From the NCBI GenBank assembly GCA_016223085.1, contig JACRPS010000017.1:1-63650 (forward strand): a DNA stretch of 63,650 nt. Reading direction: 5' to 3'. Made by a program: the position numbers and the translations under genes. Source of the DNA: Chloroflexota bacterium. Its GTDB lineage: Bacteria > Chloroflexota > Anaerolineae > Aggregatilineales > Phototrophicaceae. Shown here in pieces: positions 44,001-52,535 of this stretch. Each line of letters begins with the position of its first letter. Position 1 is the first letter of the stretch. A model generated the notes under the pieces. It did not search any database and was not told where the DNA came from. It saw nothing but the letters and a program-made list of their open reading frames with translations.

Positions 44001-45325
44001 GCGGGGATGGTTTCCGCTTCAAAGTCGCGCACGGGGTCGAGGTACGCGCCCGCTGTGCCCACGACGGTGCGGTCGGGGTCCTGAATCGGTACGGCGCGGG
44101 GCAGCGGGCTTTCATCCACGCTGAATTCGTCGGCAGGCGAACGGAACGCGGCACTGGGCTGGGTGTAATCCATGCTCACGCCGGGCGCGGGCGAAACCTC
44201 CTGGCCGGGTGTAAATTCAGTCATGCCCACCGCCGGGCTGTAGCCTTCCGCGCGGGGCATGACGCCGGTATCGCTCAACGGCACAGGCGGCGTTGCCACC
44301 ACCCATTGGCCGTTTTCAAACCGGTACCAGGTATCGGTTTCCAGCCCCATCATCCACCAGTTGCGGTTGTTGTCGAGAATCATCAACTGGCGCAGTTGCG
44401 CCTGAAGCTGGTCACGGGTGATCTGGCCGTTCTGATACTGCTGCCGCAGCACCCGAACCTGCTCCTGTGTTTCGCGGAAGCGCCGGGACAGGTCCTGTTC
44501 TTCGGGGGTCAGCGGCGCGGCTGCCGGTGCGGGCTGCGCGCCGGTCACAGCAGCACCGGTGATGCCCAGTTCCTGCAGCCGCTGGCGGGCATAGGCCGCC
44601 GGGTCCTCCTCGGCTTCAGCCGCTGCTGCCGCCGGCTGGGCGCCGGTAGCGGCGGGCTGCACGCCCGGTTCGGCGGAAAGCTGCTCCAACTGGCGGCGGG
44701 CGTATTCCGCCGGGTCAAGCGCCTGCTCCTCCGTGACTGGCGTGATCGGCTCGGTCGCCGGGCGCGCGCCGGTGTCCGACAGCGACGGCGCGGGCGATAC
44801 CCCCGGCACAATTGTCGCCTTCGGTGGCTGCTCCACCAGACTCGCCAGCGCCATGAGTTCGCTCATGCTGAAGGCGTCTTCATCTTCTTCCGCGGGTTCA
44901 AGTGCCGGCGTGGCGGCTTCCCCGGCGGACGCCTGTTCCAGTTGCAGCAGGCTCTGTGAATCCGACAGATCGAAATCTTCCGGCGGTGGGGCCGGTTTGG
45001 CTGCTTCGGCTGGGGTAGCCGGCACAGCGCCGGATTGGGCGGCTTCAATCAACGCCAGTTCGTCGGGGCGTTCCTCGGTGGGCGCGGGCGGCGCTGGCGC
45101 TTCCGCTTCGGCCACTCCCAGCGCGTCTTCGGGCCGGGGCAGATGCCAGCCGCCCTGAGTAGTCGGGGCGGTCTGGAGATTCTTCACGGTGGCCGTCCGC
45201 CGCCAGGCCGGTTCTTCGCGCCGCCGGACCGGGCGCCACGTGCCCGGTAGCTGCGGCTTGCGCCAGCCGCCGGTAAATTCCGGCTCATCCGGGATAATGT
45301 TATTTTTTGGTGGGCGATCAGCCAT
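41090..45325 (-). CDS. Class A penicillin-binding protein (PBP1-type)
   Basis: A 1411-residue peptidoglycan synthase, much longer than usual (700-900). The first 490 residues are a low-complexity cytoplasmic region rich in Ala, Pro and Glu with repeated [13 protein letters not shown]-type runs. One membrane segment lies at about 499-522 ([18 protein letters not shown]). The glycosyltransferase domain has the catalytic Glu 588 in [16 protein letters not shown] and [13 protein letters not shown]. The transpeptidase has Ser 891 in PGSAIKP, S957-V-N and KTGT from 1092. A C-terminal Ig-like module ([20 protein letters not shown]) and a Pro/Thr tail end it. Start at 45325 (MADRPPKNN). It builds the wall strands outside the membrane. 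Confidence 0.92.
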   Translation of the reverse strand: MADRPPKNNIIPDEPEFTGGWRKPQLPGTWRPVRRREEPAWRRTATVKNLQTAPTTQGGWHLPRPEDALGVAEAEAPAPPAPTEERPDELALIEAAQSGAVPATPAEAAKPAPPPEDFDLSDSQSLLQLEQASAGEAATPALEPAEEDEDAFSMSELMALASLVEQPPKATIVPGVSPAPSLSDTGARPATEPITPVTEEQALDPAEYARRQLEQLSAEPGVQPAATGAQPAAAAAEAEEDPAAYARQRLQELGITGAAVTGAQPAPAAAPLTPEEQDLSRRFRETQEQVRVLRQQYQNGQITRDQLQAQLRQLMILDNNRNWWMMGLETDTWYRFENGQWVVATPPVPLSDTGVMPRAEGYSPAVGMTEFTPGQEVSPAPGVSMDYTQPSAAFRSPADEFSVDESPLPRAVPIQDPDRTVVGTAGAYLDPVRDFEAETIPAAGIGQETVPNPRVSVYSSIPAPAPAGAEPLYDVEAAAPTAEEVVARARQRTAMNILRFALVGVAAVLLLFACGIGFILVQYSNIANQYQAQIAALANYQPEFQTVRVLDVNGDLITTLTSQQGGARTDVPLERISPFMIHAVVSQENERFFEDPGWDWVAIFRAFLQNLGSGQVESGASTITQQIARQLVLHDSTVSPQRKLEEIVIASQIAQQYSKNDILELYLNEIYFGNQNYGVEAASQFYFDHSANDLNLPEAALLTAMIAAPATYDPVRHGGEDLATYSVRREATLDRMDSVIAKMVEVGCLQFQHAPYLNEPFCITPAVVQQAAAQKAAVEARNYRPRDVSFKYPHFVQFVQQMVERNYGPGEMYRRGFVIRTTLNPAIQNVAETALENRLAQIVNTGVNTGSVMVTDPRNGAIRAMVGSPDFNDEQIDGQVNGALTWQQPGSAIKPVVYLGALEGIVDPNTGQARYMTPATILWDVPTTFNTTPPYAPVNFDGQFRGPVPLRYALQGSVNVPTVKVFDFIGVAKFQDVAGRLGLRFPENAQFGLATALGAVEVTLYDMMIAYGTLANDGQRVPLYAIESITDSNGTPVPLPDRPTPVQAVQPSVAFLMQNILSDDTARAGSTFGEGGPLTVQGLPRTNYVAAKTGTTNQNRDLWTVGFTSNAVVGVWLGRPDDAPTFVQGGGYAVVAPLWNEVMQATLRTMPAPQPFTNPGGVVEVQICPLTGTLPTPNCPSLRNELFLANQPPLPAEQSFVRQVAIDTWTGLQANQYCPDNQVVGTYINIDDPTAVAWLNTPAGQAYLRQLGVTGGTIETVPPAACDLNTEIPIARITSPAEGQQVSGVVQVTGSASASTLNRYQLEVATTGTNNFTIVSGPTTTPQTSGVLGTWDTTRFPNGTYTLRLAMFANNGGFLYRTVTVNVVNVPPTPTPTPFVPVQPTQPPVVIPPTIPFEQITPLPFEPVSPP

Positions 45326-45476
45326 ACAGCCCAATCCTTAAGGTTAATAAACCGTTTGTCCACGCAGGTTCGATTATACAACACTTCTGAAAGAAGCGCG
45401 CTTATCCGAGGGTGACGCGGCGGCGCCGTGCCACTGCATAACACCAACGCAGTTTACGGTTATTTTCCGCAGGCGG

Positions 45477-46214
45477 TTAGATGGCGGCGAAGCGGTAAAC
45501 TCCCAGCAGACATTCGCTAAGATATAGCGACTGTGGCAGGGTATAGACCACGCCGGCGTCACCGGTGTGGTACTGGCGGTGTGTGTCCAGATCAGCCGGG
45601 GAGTAAAAAGCGTTGATGCGGGGGCGCAGGCGGTAAAAATCCGGGTAGGCGTCGGTCGCGGGCGTATCCGGTAGCGGCAGCCACACGCGCCAGTCCTGGA
45701 ACGGTGTATCGGCTTCCAGCCGGAAATCCTCGGTCATCCGCACGCGGAACGACAGCGTTTCACCACTGCGGGGGCATTTGCTGGCGCAGGTCAGCCACAC
45801 GTTGGGGCCGTAAATCAGCAGCGTCAGCGGCATATCCAGAAACGAACAGGTGTAACTGCGGTCCCAGCCAAATGCTTTGACCTCGTGCGCCGTGTGCAGC
45901 ACGGAAAACGGCGGGCATTGCAGGATGGCGCGCAGGTCATCGTCAAACCACAGCAGTTTGCAGGCGTTCAGGTGGATGATAATCTGCTGCACGCGGTGTA
46001 CCGTCTGCCCCGGCTGAAGCAGCGACCGCGCCACCACCGGCGCGTTATGCCGCGCCATCTGCTTCCAGGTGTGGCGGTACAGCGCCAGTTCATCACCGGA
46101 CAGGGTTTCCAGCAGCAGCACGTACTGCGACAGCAGCGCCTCGACCCAGGCGGCCTGGCCGTCTGGTAAACGCCGGTCGTCTACCGGCTCAACGCGAAAA
46201 GTGACACCAGTCAT
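45477..46214 (-). CDS. MerB-like (alkylmercury lyase-fold) protein
   Basis: A 245-residue protein. Residues 105-180 resemble the catalytic part of organomercurial lyase: LHTAHEVKAFGWDRSYTCSF, then a central strand region ending VWLTCASKCPRSGETLSFRV, where the second Cys and the T/S-G turn fit MerB. But the catalytic Cys-x-x-Asp of MerB is Cys-x3-Asp here (TCSFLD), so lyase activity is doubtful. An N-terminal helical part could be a winged helix. Its ATG directly follows the PP2C stop codon (TAA then ATG), so the two are cotranscribed and probably coupled. Family call is tentative; a regulatory or binding role in the signalling locus is equally possible. Confidence 0.45.
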   Translation of the reverse strand: MTGVTFRVEPVDDRRLPDGQAAWVEALLSQYVLLLETLSGDELALYRHTWKQMARHNAPVVARSLLQPGQTVHRVQQIIIHLNACKLLWFDDDLRAILQCPPFSVLHTAHEVKAFGWDRSYTCSFLDMPLTLLIYGPNVWLTCASKCPRSGETLSFRVRMTEDFRLEADTPFQDWRVWLPLPDTPATDAYPDFYRLRPRINAFYSPADLDTHRQYHTGDAGVVYTLPQSLYLSECLLGVYRFAAI

Positions 46215-47342
46215 TTATTGTTCAGGCATCAGGTTATCGCGGCCTTCACCCTGCTTTCCCTGTCTCCGGTCGGGTGGCGGTGCGCGATGCTCATAAAGGG
46301 TCTGGTCGCTGCGGGACTGCCAGGCACGGTCCAGGACCGGCAGCGTATTGGGATCGTCCGGGTCTTCGTCGTCGCTCAATCGCTCGGCGCTCATTTTGCG
46401 CTCGTCCGGCGGTGTGTCCGACGGGGGTGTACCGGGCGTCAGCTTCGTTTCGCTGGTTGTCTCCTGCCGGCGCTTGCGGACTTCCACCCGGTTTTTCAGA
46501 ATCAGCGTTTCTTCCTCGTCTTCAATCGCCATCGCGTTTTTGGGTGGGTTGGGGGGCGCGCTGGCCTCCACTGCGATCACAATCACGCTGACGTTATCTT
46601 CGCCGCCACGTTCGTTTGCCAGGTCAATCAAGCGCTGGCTGGCGGCATCCGGGTTCTGCTGCTCCAGCGCGATGCGCGCGATCTCATCCGGCTTGACGTG
46701 GCGCGTCAGGCCATCGGAGCACAGCACCAGCCGGTCGCCCACGTGCAGGTGTTTGTAATACAGATCAATGTCAACGTCTTCGGCCTGCCCCAGCGCCCGA
46801 TATAGGACATTCCGCATCGGATGTTCTTCAGCCTGCTCACGGGTGATATGCCCGGCGGTCAGCAGCGCCTCAACAAAGCTGTGGTCAGACGTAATCTGGG
46901 TGATGCGGCCATCGTCACCATCAACCAGATAGGCGCGGCTGTCCCCCACGTGGGCAAACGCGGCGGACGTGCCGCGTACAAACGCCAGCGTGACAGTCGT
47001 GCCCATGCCGCGGAACTCCGGTGCGGACTGCGCCTTTTCAACAATGCGGTCGTTGGCTTCCTGTATCGCCTGCCGCAGGTGGTACGCCAACTGGTCGTCG
47101 CCCAGCACTTCCAGCGTTTCCTGCCGGGGGACATCGCCAACCAGGCCGCTGCCAATCGCTTCCACCGCCAGCCGGCTGGCTTCTTCGCCGGCAGCCGCGC
47201 CGCCCATGCCGTCCGCAACAACGGCCAGGACATACGGCCCACGCGCCCACAGATGGATGTTATCTTCGTTGTTTTCGCGCACCTGGCCGGTGCTGGTACG
47301 GGCGCTGCTGCGTAAGCGAACGGACGGCCCCGGATTCCCCAT
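46215..47342 (-). CDS. PP2C-family Ser/Thr phosphatase
   Basis: A 375-residue metal-dependent phosphatase (PrpC/Stp type). Motifs: GQVRENNEDNIHLW (metal-binding Asp), VVADGMGGAAAGEEAS, GMGTTVTLAFV, FAHVGDSRAYLV, ITSDHSF, LVLCSDGLTRHV and GGEDNVSVIVI. All metal-ligand aspartates are present. The C-terminal 110 residues are polar, acidic and disordered. The start at 47342 (MGNPGPSVRLRSS) is chosen because AGGAG is nine bases upstream and the promoter -10 TATAAT overlaps the upstream candidate ATG (47378). It should reverse the kinase encoded divergently at 47549, or others in this cell. Confidence 0.88.
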   Translation of the reverse strand: MGNPGPSVRLRSSARTSTGQVRENNEDNIHLWARGPYVLAVVADGMGGAAAGEEASRLAVEAIGSGLVGDVPRQETLEVLGDDQLAYHLRQAIQEANDRIVEKAQSAPEFRGMGTTVTLAFVRGTSAAFAHVGDSRAYLVDGDDGRITQITSDHSFVEALLTAGHITREQAEEHPMRNVLYRALGQAEDVDIDLYYKHLHVGDRLVLCSDGLTRHVKPDEIARIALEQQNPDAASQRLIDLANERGGEDNVSVIVIAVEASAPPNPPKNAMAIEDEEETLILKNRVEVRKRRQETTSETKLTPGTPPSDTPPDERKMSAERLSDDEDPDDPNTLPVLDRAWQSRSDQTLYEHRAPPPDRRQGKQGEGRDNLMPEQ

Positions 47343-47376
47343 GCCGATGGACTCCTGCCACAGACGGATTTTTTCC

Positions 47377-47403
47377 ATTATAGTGCAAATCCGGCGCTGG
47401 CAA
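47377..47403 (-). promoter_or_regulatory. Promoter of the PP2C gene
   Basis: Minus strand: -35 TTGCCA (47398-47403), 15-base spacer, -10 TATAAT (47377-47382). The -10 overlaps the alternative ATG at 47378, which argues for the downstream start at 47342. Confidence 0.55.
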
Positions 47404-47498
47404 CACTGAAGGCTGTTAACGTTTCTGGACTGAAACGTCGCGGAAACGGTGGACAAAATGCCCTGTTCGATTGGCAGTGAACGTGGTAGAGTCCGTTA

Positions 47499-47528
47499 TA
47501 TCCCAAAATATCCCTGGAATTTGGGATA
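47499..47528. promoter_or_regulatory. Inverted repeat, possible operator
   Basis: Perfect 9-bp arms TATCCCAAA (47499-47507) and TTTGGGATA (47520-47528) with a 12-base spacer, 21 bases ahead of the kinase-like ATG in the divergent region. The arm spacing suits a dimeric regulator, but no regulator gene is adjacent. It could instead be a leader hairpin. Confidence 0.5.
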
Positions 47529-47548
47529 AATGCACATGGACACAGGAC

Positions 47549-48673
47549 ATGCCCAATCTGGTTGACATCTACCGCGTGGATAACTTCAACGACACTTTCG
47601 CGCTCGGCCACTACGCGCGCGTGCTGGACGCGCTGGACCGGCGGGTAGGCCATCTGGTAGCGCTGAAGGTCATGCGCGCGGAGCATCTTTCTGCGGACGG
47701 CGACATCCGTTGGGAATACCGCGCCTTCGCCAATGAGGCTGACCTGCTGACCAAGCTGGCGGATAACCCCTATGTCGTTGATCTGCTGGACTGCGGCTAC
47801 CTGTCCAACACGCAGGAATTCCCGACCGACGGCGAGTTAAAAACCTTCCAGCGCGACGTGCTTGGTTTTGTGCAGGCCATGCCGGACTATGCCGGGCGCG
47901 GCTGGCGGCCTTATCTGGCGCTGCAAAATCTGCCGCGCACCAACAATCTGCTGTACCTGATGAAGCCGAACCAGGCCGGCTCGCGCTGGCGGCTGCCCAG
48001 CGAAGAAGGGCTGGCGCTGGCGCTCCAGTTTGCCGAAATCCTGCGCGCCGCCCACATCAAACACATTGTCTACCTCGACCACAAGCTGGAGCACGTCTAC
48101 TGGGACGGTACGCAGCTTCATATCATTGACTTCAACAGTTCGCGCCAGCTTGACCCGCATAACGGCAGCGACCGCCAGTTCTACCGCATGGACATTCACA
48201 ACCTGTGCGTGGGCATCCTGTACCCCATTTTCACCGGCCTGTCGCCCCTCAAAACCACGCTGCGCCCGCAGCCGGGCAACATCACGGACGCGGAAGCCCG
48301 CTACCGCGACATCACGCAGTTGGACTTTGGCATCGAGCCGACTCTCAGCGGCGCGCTTAAAGAACTGCTCCAGGCGGGCGCGGCAATGGAAATTGACCAT
48401 ATCGAAGACTTTATTTCGGCCTTGCAGCAGGTGGCTTCGCTGCATGGCTGGGATTTCCCGCAGCACTATACCAGCCCGGCCAGCCGCGACGCGCGGTCGC
48501 AGATGCGCGCCGGTCTGACACGGCTGCGGCGTGGGCAGGCCGACCTGCGCGAAGCCCGCGATCTGTTCCGCGAGGCGGCAATTCAGGATGGCATCACCGA
48601 GGATTTGGAGGCCGAACTGCGGCGGCTGGTGAAGGCCGTTAATGACATGCTCAACAATCGCGTCATTCCGTAA
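47549..48673 (+). CDS. Divergent protein kinase-like protein
   Basis: A 374-residue cytoplasmic protein with a kinase-like fold. VALKVM has the ATP-binding Lys (K40). The catalytic loop is YLDHKLEHVYW (Asp 177) where the usual HRDLKPEN Asn is replaced by His, and DFG reads DFN (Asp 194, IIDFNSSR). So key residues remain but the metal-binding Asn and the DFG Gly are altered. The region after about residue 300 is helical with a coiled look (AGLTRLRRGQADLREARDLF). The ATG at 47549 has GGA only two bases away, so the start is uncertain. It is divergent from the PP2C gene, the usual pairing of kinase and phosphatase. It may be a weak or pseudo kinase. Confidence 0.6.
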   Translation: MPNLVDIYRVDNFNDTFALGHYARVLDALDRRVGHLVALKVMRAEHLSADGDIRWEYRAFANEADLLTKLADNPYVVDLLDCGYLSNTQEFPTDGELKTFQRDVLGFVQAMPDYAGRGWRPYLALQNLPRTNNLLYLMKPNQAGSRWRLPSEEGLALALQFAEILRAAHIKHIVYLDHKLEHVYWDGTQLHIIDFNSSRQLDPHNGSDRQFYRMDIHNLCVGILYPIFTGLSPLKTTLRPQPGNITDAEARYRDITQLDFGIEPTLSGALKELLQAGAAMEIDHIEDFISALQQVASLHGWDFPQHYTSPASRDARSQMRAGLTRLRRGQADLREARDLFREAAIQDGITEDLEAELRRLVKAVNDMLNNRVIP

Positions 48674-49136
48674 GCGGTACGGAATGGGGCTACCGGTTTC
48701 CAGTTGCCAGAGGGGTGTGCATAAATCATTTTGACCTGTTTTAACCCCTCCCTAAATCCCCCGCACGCAGAGAGGGACTTCAAGCCGGGGAACCGGTTTT
48801 TGGTTGGTCATCGCCTGGGTCTCCGCCGATTCTCCCGTATTACAGCATGAACCGCCCGGCGGCCTTTTCCGCCATAGCTGGTAATGTGCCATCCAGTCGT
48901 ACTCAATAAATATTTGTGTGTCATTTACAGGAAGTACAAATTGCTCATTTACAGATTAAGGGAAGCATGTAATAATGGTGTTTAGCGAGGTACAAAATCG
49001 CCTTAGCCGACTGTACGACGTGCTCCTGATTGCCTTTCTTTGGCAACTTTATCTACTCTCCCGGTTGCCGGTTGACGGATTATAGGGATGCTGCCGGAAA
49101 GTTGCTTACCCAATCTGTAATAAAAGTGAGTATTGT
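48674..49136. other. 463-base intergenic region with repeats
   Basis: No gene is seen. TAACCCCTCCCTAAATCCCCC at about 48742 with GAGAGGGACTT beyond it resembles a second kind of dispersed repeat. Two exact copies of TCATTTACAG start at 48921 and 48945, 24 bases apart, the second overlapping a possible -35 TTTACA that is 16 bases from TAATAA (48970). These could be binding sites for a regulator of the two small genes downstream. Confidence 0.35.
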
Positions 49137-49331
49137 ATGAATCTGGATTCACTGTCTGACAAACACCTACGCGCTCTGGAGCAGTTGTCTCAGGAACTGC
49201 TGGCCGTCCTGCGCCAGGCTAAACTGAGAGATGAACCGGTTGTAGAGGCGCTGCGTCAACTGGAACAGGAAGCCAGCCGGGTACGGCGGGAACGATTTGA
49301 TGTTGCCAACCCGGAATTTCGCGGCTACTAG
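49137..49331 (+). CDS. Small 64-residue helical protein
   Basis: No family is recognised. The sequence is mostly one long amphipathic helix (LRALEQLSQELLAVLRQAKL ... ALRQLEQEASRVRRERFD) of coiled-coil type, suggesting an oligomerising or adaptor peptide. The ATG at 49137 lacks a clear ribosome site. It lies 24 bases ahead of another small gene on the same strand and upstream of the FHA-SH3b gene. Confidence 0.5.
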   Translation: MNLDSLSDKHLRALEQLSQELLAVLRQAKLRDEPVVEALRQLEQEASRVRRERFDVANPEFRGY

Positions 49332-49355
49332 CGATGGATTGTTACAGTCACGGCT

Positions 49356-49601
49356 ATGGGGGATAAGACTGCTTTGCCCTACGATGCGCGAGGGCTGGCT
49401 GCCGCGCTAACCACGTTAAGCATGGCAGACATCCAGACCATGCTGCTACACATTGCCGCACTCGAAGCGCAGTTGACCAAACTGGATGCTGCCGGACAGG
49501 ATGATGCGATGCTGCGCCGTGTAACGGACAGTCTGCGCCTACTAACCTATCTCCTCGACGCGGTCCAACGGCATAAGGAAGACACTGGCGACAGCCGTTA
49601 A
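49356..49601 (+). CDS. Small 81-residue helical protein
   Basis: No family is recognised. Helical with heptad-like hydrophobic spacing (MADIQTMLLHIAALEAQLTKL, LRRVTDSLRLLTYLLDAVQRH). Close to the 64-residue gene at 49137, with which it may form a complex. Codon use and composition match the neighbours. The frame ends at 49601 and the next promoter begins at 49657. Confidence 0.5.
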   Translation: MGDKTALPYDARGLAAALTTLSMADIQTMLLHIAALEAQLTKLDAAGQDDAMLRRVTDSLRLLTYLLDAVQRHKEDTGDSR

Positions 49602-49656
49602 TCCCACACCTCCCCACCGACCGCACAACGCTTCTCCGACGTTGGCCGCGTACACT

Positions 49657-49684
49657 TTGCTTATACCCGCCTGCGGGCTACAAT
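49657..49684 (+). promoter_or_regulatory. Promoter of the FHA-SH3b gene
   Basis: -35 TTGCTT (49657-49662), 16-base spacer, -10 TACAAT (49679-49684), 38 bases before the ATG at 49723. The spacer holds the small hairpin CCCGC-CT-GCGGG, which might affect strength. Confidence 0.6.
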
Positions 49685-49722
49685 GAGTCGCGTAACCGGA
49701 ACACAGTCGGAGTAATCAGGGT

Positions 49723-51690
49723 ATGGCGTATGGGCGTCTGGATGTTTTCTGGCCTGATGGCCTGTTTATGACGTTCCCGCTGGTAGAGAATAACGTCTCG
49801 ATTGGACGTTCCAGCGGCAACACCATTGTGCTGGACACCTCCACCATTTCGCGCTATCACCTGACCATCACCCATGACGGCGAGCAGGTGTTGATAACTG
49901 ATCTGGATTCGGTCAATGGCACGTTTGTGGATGGCGTTAAACTGGAAACCAATCAGCCGCGCCCGATTTACGGCGGCGAAGAAATCCAGATCGGCCACCT
50001 GCGCCTGATTTACCACCACATCGAAGAACAGGCGACGCAGCCGATTGAAGCGGTGGACGAAACCACCCAGCGCATCGAACTGCAACTGCCGGCCTTCCGC
50101 ATTGATGTGATTAACCCGGATATTCCGGTGTCCCCCGGCGCGCATACCACCGCCGAAATTGCGATCACCAACACCAGCACGGAACAATGCAGCTATATCG
50201 TCAGCGCCAGCGGCATGCCCACCGAATGGGTGCGGATTGACCGCCCGCGCCTGACGATCAACCCCGGCGAAACGTCGCAGGTGCTGATTAACTTCCGCCC
50301 GCTACGCCGCCCGGAAAGCAAGCCGGGTGATTACCCGATCACGGTACGGGTGGCGCAGAGCGACGACCCGGACGCCCACCTGGACGCGCAGTTTACGGTG
50401 CGGATTCTGCCCTACGCCGGCTTTGGTATGGCGCTGGACTCACGCCGCGTGCGCAGCAGCGAACGCTTTCGCCTGCATCTGCACAACCAGGGCAGCGCCG
50501 TGCTGCCGCTGTCCATCAGCGGGCGCGACCCGAACGACCGGCTGCGCTTTAACATCCTCGTGCCGCAGGTAGCGTTAGCGCCCGGCCAGCGGCTAACGGT
50601 GCAGGGGGAAGTGAAGCCGAAAAATCCGGCGCTGTTTGGCAAGCCGCGCCAGTATCCCTTCGATGTGGTAGTACGGTCAAATGACGCTGCGCGGTTCCTG
50701 GTGGCGGAACGCGGCCAGTTTATCGAACGCCCGGCGCTGCCCACGTGGACGCCCTTCGCGCTGGTGGGTTTGCTGGGTGCGGTTCTGGTTGTGGGGGTGA
50801 TCGTCGGGTTAATCCTGTTTGGGCGGCCATCGCCGCAGCCGCGTATCCTTAGTTTCAGCGTCAGCAGCACGCAGGTGGCGCGGGGCGATGTGGTGGACAT
50901 CAACTGGTCGGCGCAGAACGTGAACGATTTAAGTCTGGCGGTAGACGGCACACCGGTGCTGACCAACGCCGGTGGCCTGTCGTCGGGCGTGCCGCTGAAC
51001 ACGGAAAACCTGACCGGCAGCGTGGTGCTGTCGCTGACCGGCAGAAACGGCAGCCAGCAGGCGGTTGCCACCCAAACGCTGTACGTGTACGAACCGCTGG
51101 GAGAGGGCTTTTTTACGACTTCACCGACCCAGTTAGTGCGTTACGTGGTGCAAACGCTGGATATTAGCTGGGATGTCCCCGGCGCGGTGCGGACGAGCTT
51201 AAGCGGACTGGAAGCCTTCAGCAACGCGCCGATTCCCCCCAGCTTCGGCCCGCAGGCCAATCTCACAGGTATCAGCGGCATCCCGGTGCAGCCATTCACG
51301 CTGACTCTGACCGCCGAAGATGAAGTCGGCCACACGCGCCAGCAAACGCTGAATATCGCGGTCATTAACCCGGAATGTGCCGCGTCCCGCGGCGAAGTAA
51401 CCCTCCACGCCGGCCCGGACGCGCGCCTTCAGGTGGTAGGCACGGTGCCACGCGGTGTGTCTGTCGTCGTGGACGCGCAGGATGGCAGCGGTCGCTGGCT
51501 GCGGGTGCAGCTCCCTGGCGGGCAGTCCGGTTGGGGCGAACGGCGGCAGTTTTCGTGCAGTTCCCTGTTTAACCCGGATAACCTGTACAAGGAACTGAAT
51601 GTCGCCACCCTGCCTCCGCCAACGGCTACGCCCCGTTCGGCAACGCCACCCGCGCCGACCCGCGCGCCAACCGCCACGCCATTAGGGTAA
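49723..51690 (+). CDS. FHA - Ig-like - membrane - SH3b protein
   Basis: A 655-residue protein. The N-terminal FHA domain (about 1-95) has VSIGRSSGNTIVLDTSTISRYHLTI and LDSVNGTFVDG, for phosphothreonine binding. Two beta-rich regions follow (120-330). A single membrane segment is at about 345-368 (ALVGLLGAVLVVGVIVGLIL). An Ig-like region and a C-terminal SH3b domain (EVTLHAGPDARLQVV ... SGWGERRQFSC) lie outside, then a short Pro/Thr tail. It could couple internal kinase signalling to the cell wall. Two GTAGGGGC palindromes lie after its stop. A member of the phospho-signalling and envelope block. Confidence 0.8.
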   Translation: MAYGRLDVFWPDGLFMTFPLVENNVSIGRSSGNTIVLDTSTISRYHLTITHDGEQVLITDLDSVNGTFVDGVKLETNQPRPIYGGEEIQIGHLRLIYHHIEEQATQPIEAVDETTQRIELQLPAFRIDVINPDIPVSPGAHTTAEIAITNTSTEQCSYIVSASGMPTEWVRIDRPRLTINPGETSQVLINFRPLRRPESKPGDYPITVRVAQSDDPDAHLDAQFTVRILPYAGFGMALDSRRVRSSERFRLHLHNQGSAVLPLSISGRDPNDRLRFNILVPQVALAPGQRLTVQGEVKPKNPALFGKPRQYPFDVVVRSNDAARFLVAERGQFIERPALPTWTPFALVGLLGAVLVVGVIVGLILFGRPSPQPRILSFSVSSTQVARGDVVDINWSAQNVNDLSLAVDGTPVLTNAGGLSSGVPLNTENLTGSVVLSLTGRNGSQQAVATQTLYVYEPLGEGFFTTSPTQLVRYVVQTLDISWDVPGAVRTSLSGLEAFSNAPIPPSFGPQANLTGISGIPVQPFTLTLTAEDEVGHTRQQTLNIAVINPECAASRGEVTLHAGPDARLQVVGTVPRGVSVVVDAQDGSGRWLRVQLPGGQSGWGERRQFSCSSLFNPDNLYKELNVATLPPPTATPRSATPPAPTRAPTATPLG

Positions 51691-51724
51691 TGGCAGTTTG
51701 TATGCAACCGTGCTGGATAACGAT

Positions 51725-51792
51725 GTAGGGACATGGCATGCCGTGTCCCTACGGCTCAGATGGTGTAGGGGCGCACGGCGGTGCGCCCTTAC
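51725..51792. repeat. Two GTAGGGGC palindromes, copies 10 and 11
   Basis: Copy 10 at 51725-51752, GTAGGGACATGGCA / TGCCGTGTCCCTAC (one mismatch). Copy 11 at 51765-51792, GTAGGGGCGCACGG / GCGGTGCGCCCTTAC with small differences. The pair is only 12 bases apart. Confidence 0.8.
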
Positions 51793-51821
51793 AGGAATGG
51801 TAACAAGAAGGAAGTATCATC

Positions 51822-52379
51822 ATGACGATCAACGAACAAACGCTGGCCGAACTGCTGCAACTGGGCGGGCAGTATTTGCTGCCGGTGGCGGCGCTGCTGC
51901 GGGCGCTGTACGCCGGCGTGCGGGGCCGCCTGCCGGATGGCTTCCGCCAGATCACGCTGGCGGGCATCTTCGCCGGGATTGTCGCGGCTGTCACTGGCGA
52001 ACCGATTAACGTACAGGCGGCGATCACGGCCATTCTGGGTAACACCGTCTTCACCGTCGGCCTGCTGGCATTTATCATCATGTACCTGCTGCGGATGCCC
52101 AATCGTGGTCTGGTTGTGGATGGTATCGTCGGCGGGGTGATCGGCGTGATCGTGTGGTTGTTCACCGTGTACATCCTGGGCGAACCCTGGCCCTGGTGGT
52201 TCATCCCGCTGCTGATCGCCGGTGGCGCGGCTGGCTTTATCGCGCTGCGGTTCGCACTGCGGCAGATCGCGCGGCTGATGCGGCTTGCCACCTATCTCAT
52301 CATCATCGGCCTGATTCTCGTCGTCGGCGCGGGCGCGTTCCTGCTGCTGCAAACGGTTACGCAAACGCCGGTTGGATGA
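51822..52379 (+). CDS. Multi-pass membrane protein of unknown function
   Basis: A 185-residue integral membrane protein with about four hydrophobic segments: ITLAGIFAGIVAAVTG, NTVFTVGLLAFIIMYLLRM, GLVVDGIVGGVIGVIVWLFTVYIL and LATYLIIIGLILVVGAGAFLLL. No family is recognised; the first 40 residues are soluble and helical. AGAAGGAAG precedes the ATG. It lies between the FHA-SH3b gene and a lipoprotein gene, so it may belong to the same envelope group. Confidence 0.6.
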   Translation: MTINEQTLAELLQLGGQYLLPVAALLRALYAGVRGRLPDGFRQITLAGIFAGIVAAVTGEPINVQAAITAILGNTVFTVGLLAFIIMYLLRMPNRGLVVDGIVGGVIGVIVWLFTVYILGEPWPWWFIPLLIAGGAAGFIALRFALRQIARLMRLATYLIIIGLILVVGAGAFLLLQTVTQTPVG

Positions 52380-52395
52380 CGTTCGCTCAGCGGGA

Positions 52396-52535
52396 AAGTT
52401 ATCAGTATGGGAAAGTTACCAGTCATCAGTTCTCAGTTTTCGGTTTTCAGTTTTCAGTTTTTCAAATTCGGAACTCGGAACTCGGAACTCGGAACTTGCT
52501 TATCACTCATACCTCGTACCTCATACCTCATCGCT
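52396..52535. repeat. Three adjoining heptanucleotide arrays
   Basis: CAGTTTT-type units (CAGTTCT, CAGTTTT, CGGTTTT, CAGTTTT, 52396-52472), then four GGAACTC-type units (CGGAACT, 52468-52496), then CATACCT, CGTACCT, CATACCT (52505-52535). Each has period seven. They coincide with the first 45 codons of the lipoprotein gene. Confidence 0.85.

Noticed and set aside
43424-44959. 511-residue open frame antisense to the PBP gene
   Set aside because: Composition (Arg, Gly, His) and lack of motifs mark it as a shadow of the low-complexity PBP arm.
48674-49136. Riboswitch or small RNA in the long gap before the 64-residue gene
   Set aside because: I find no known riboswitch core and no stable extended fold; only short repeats.
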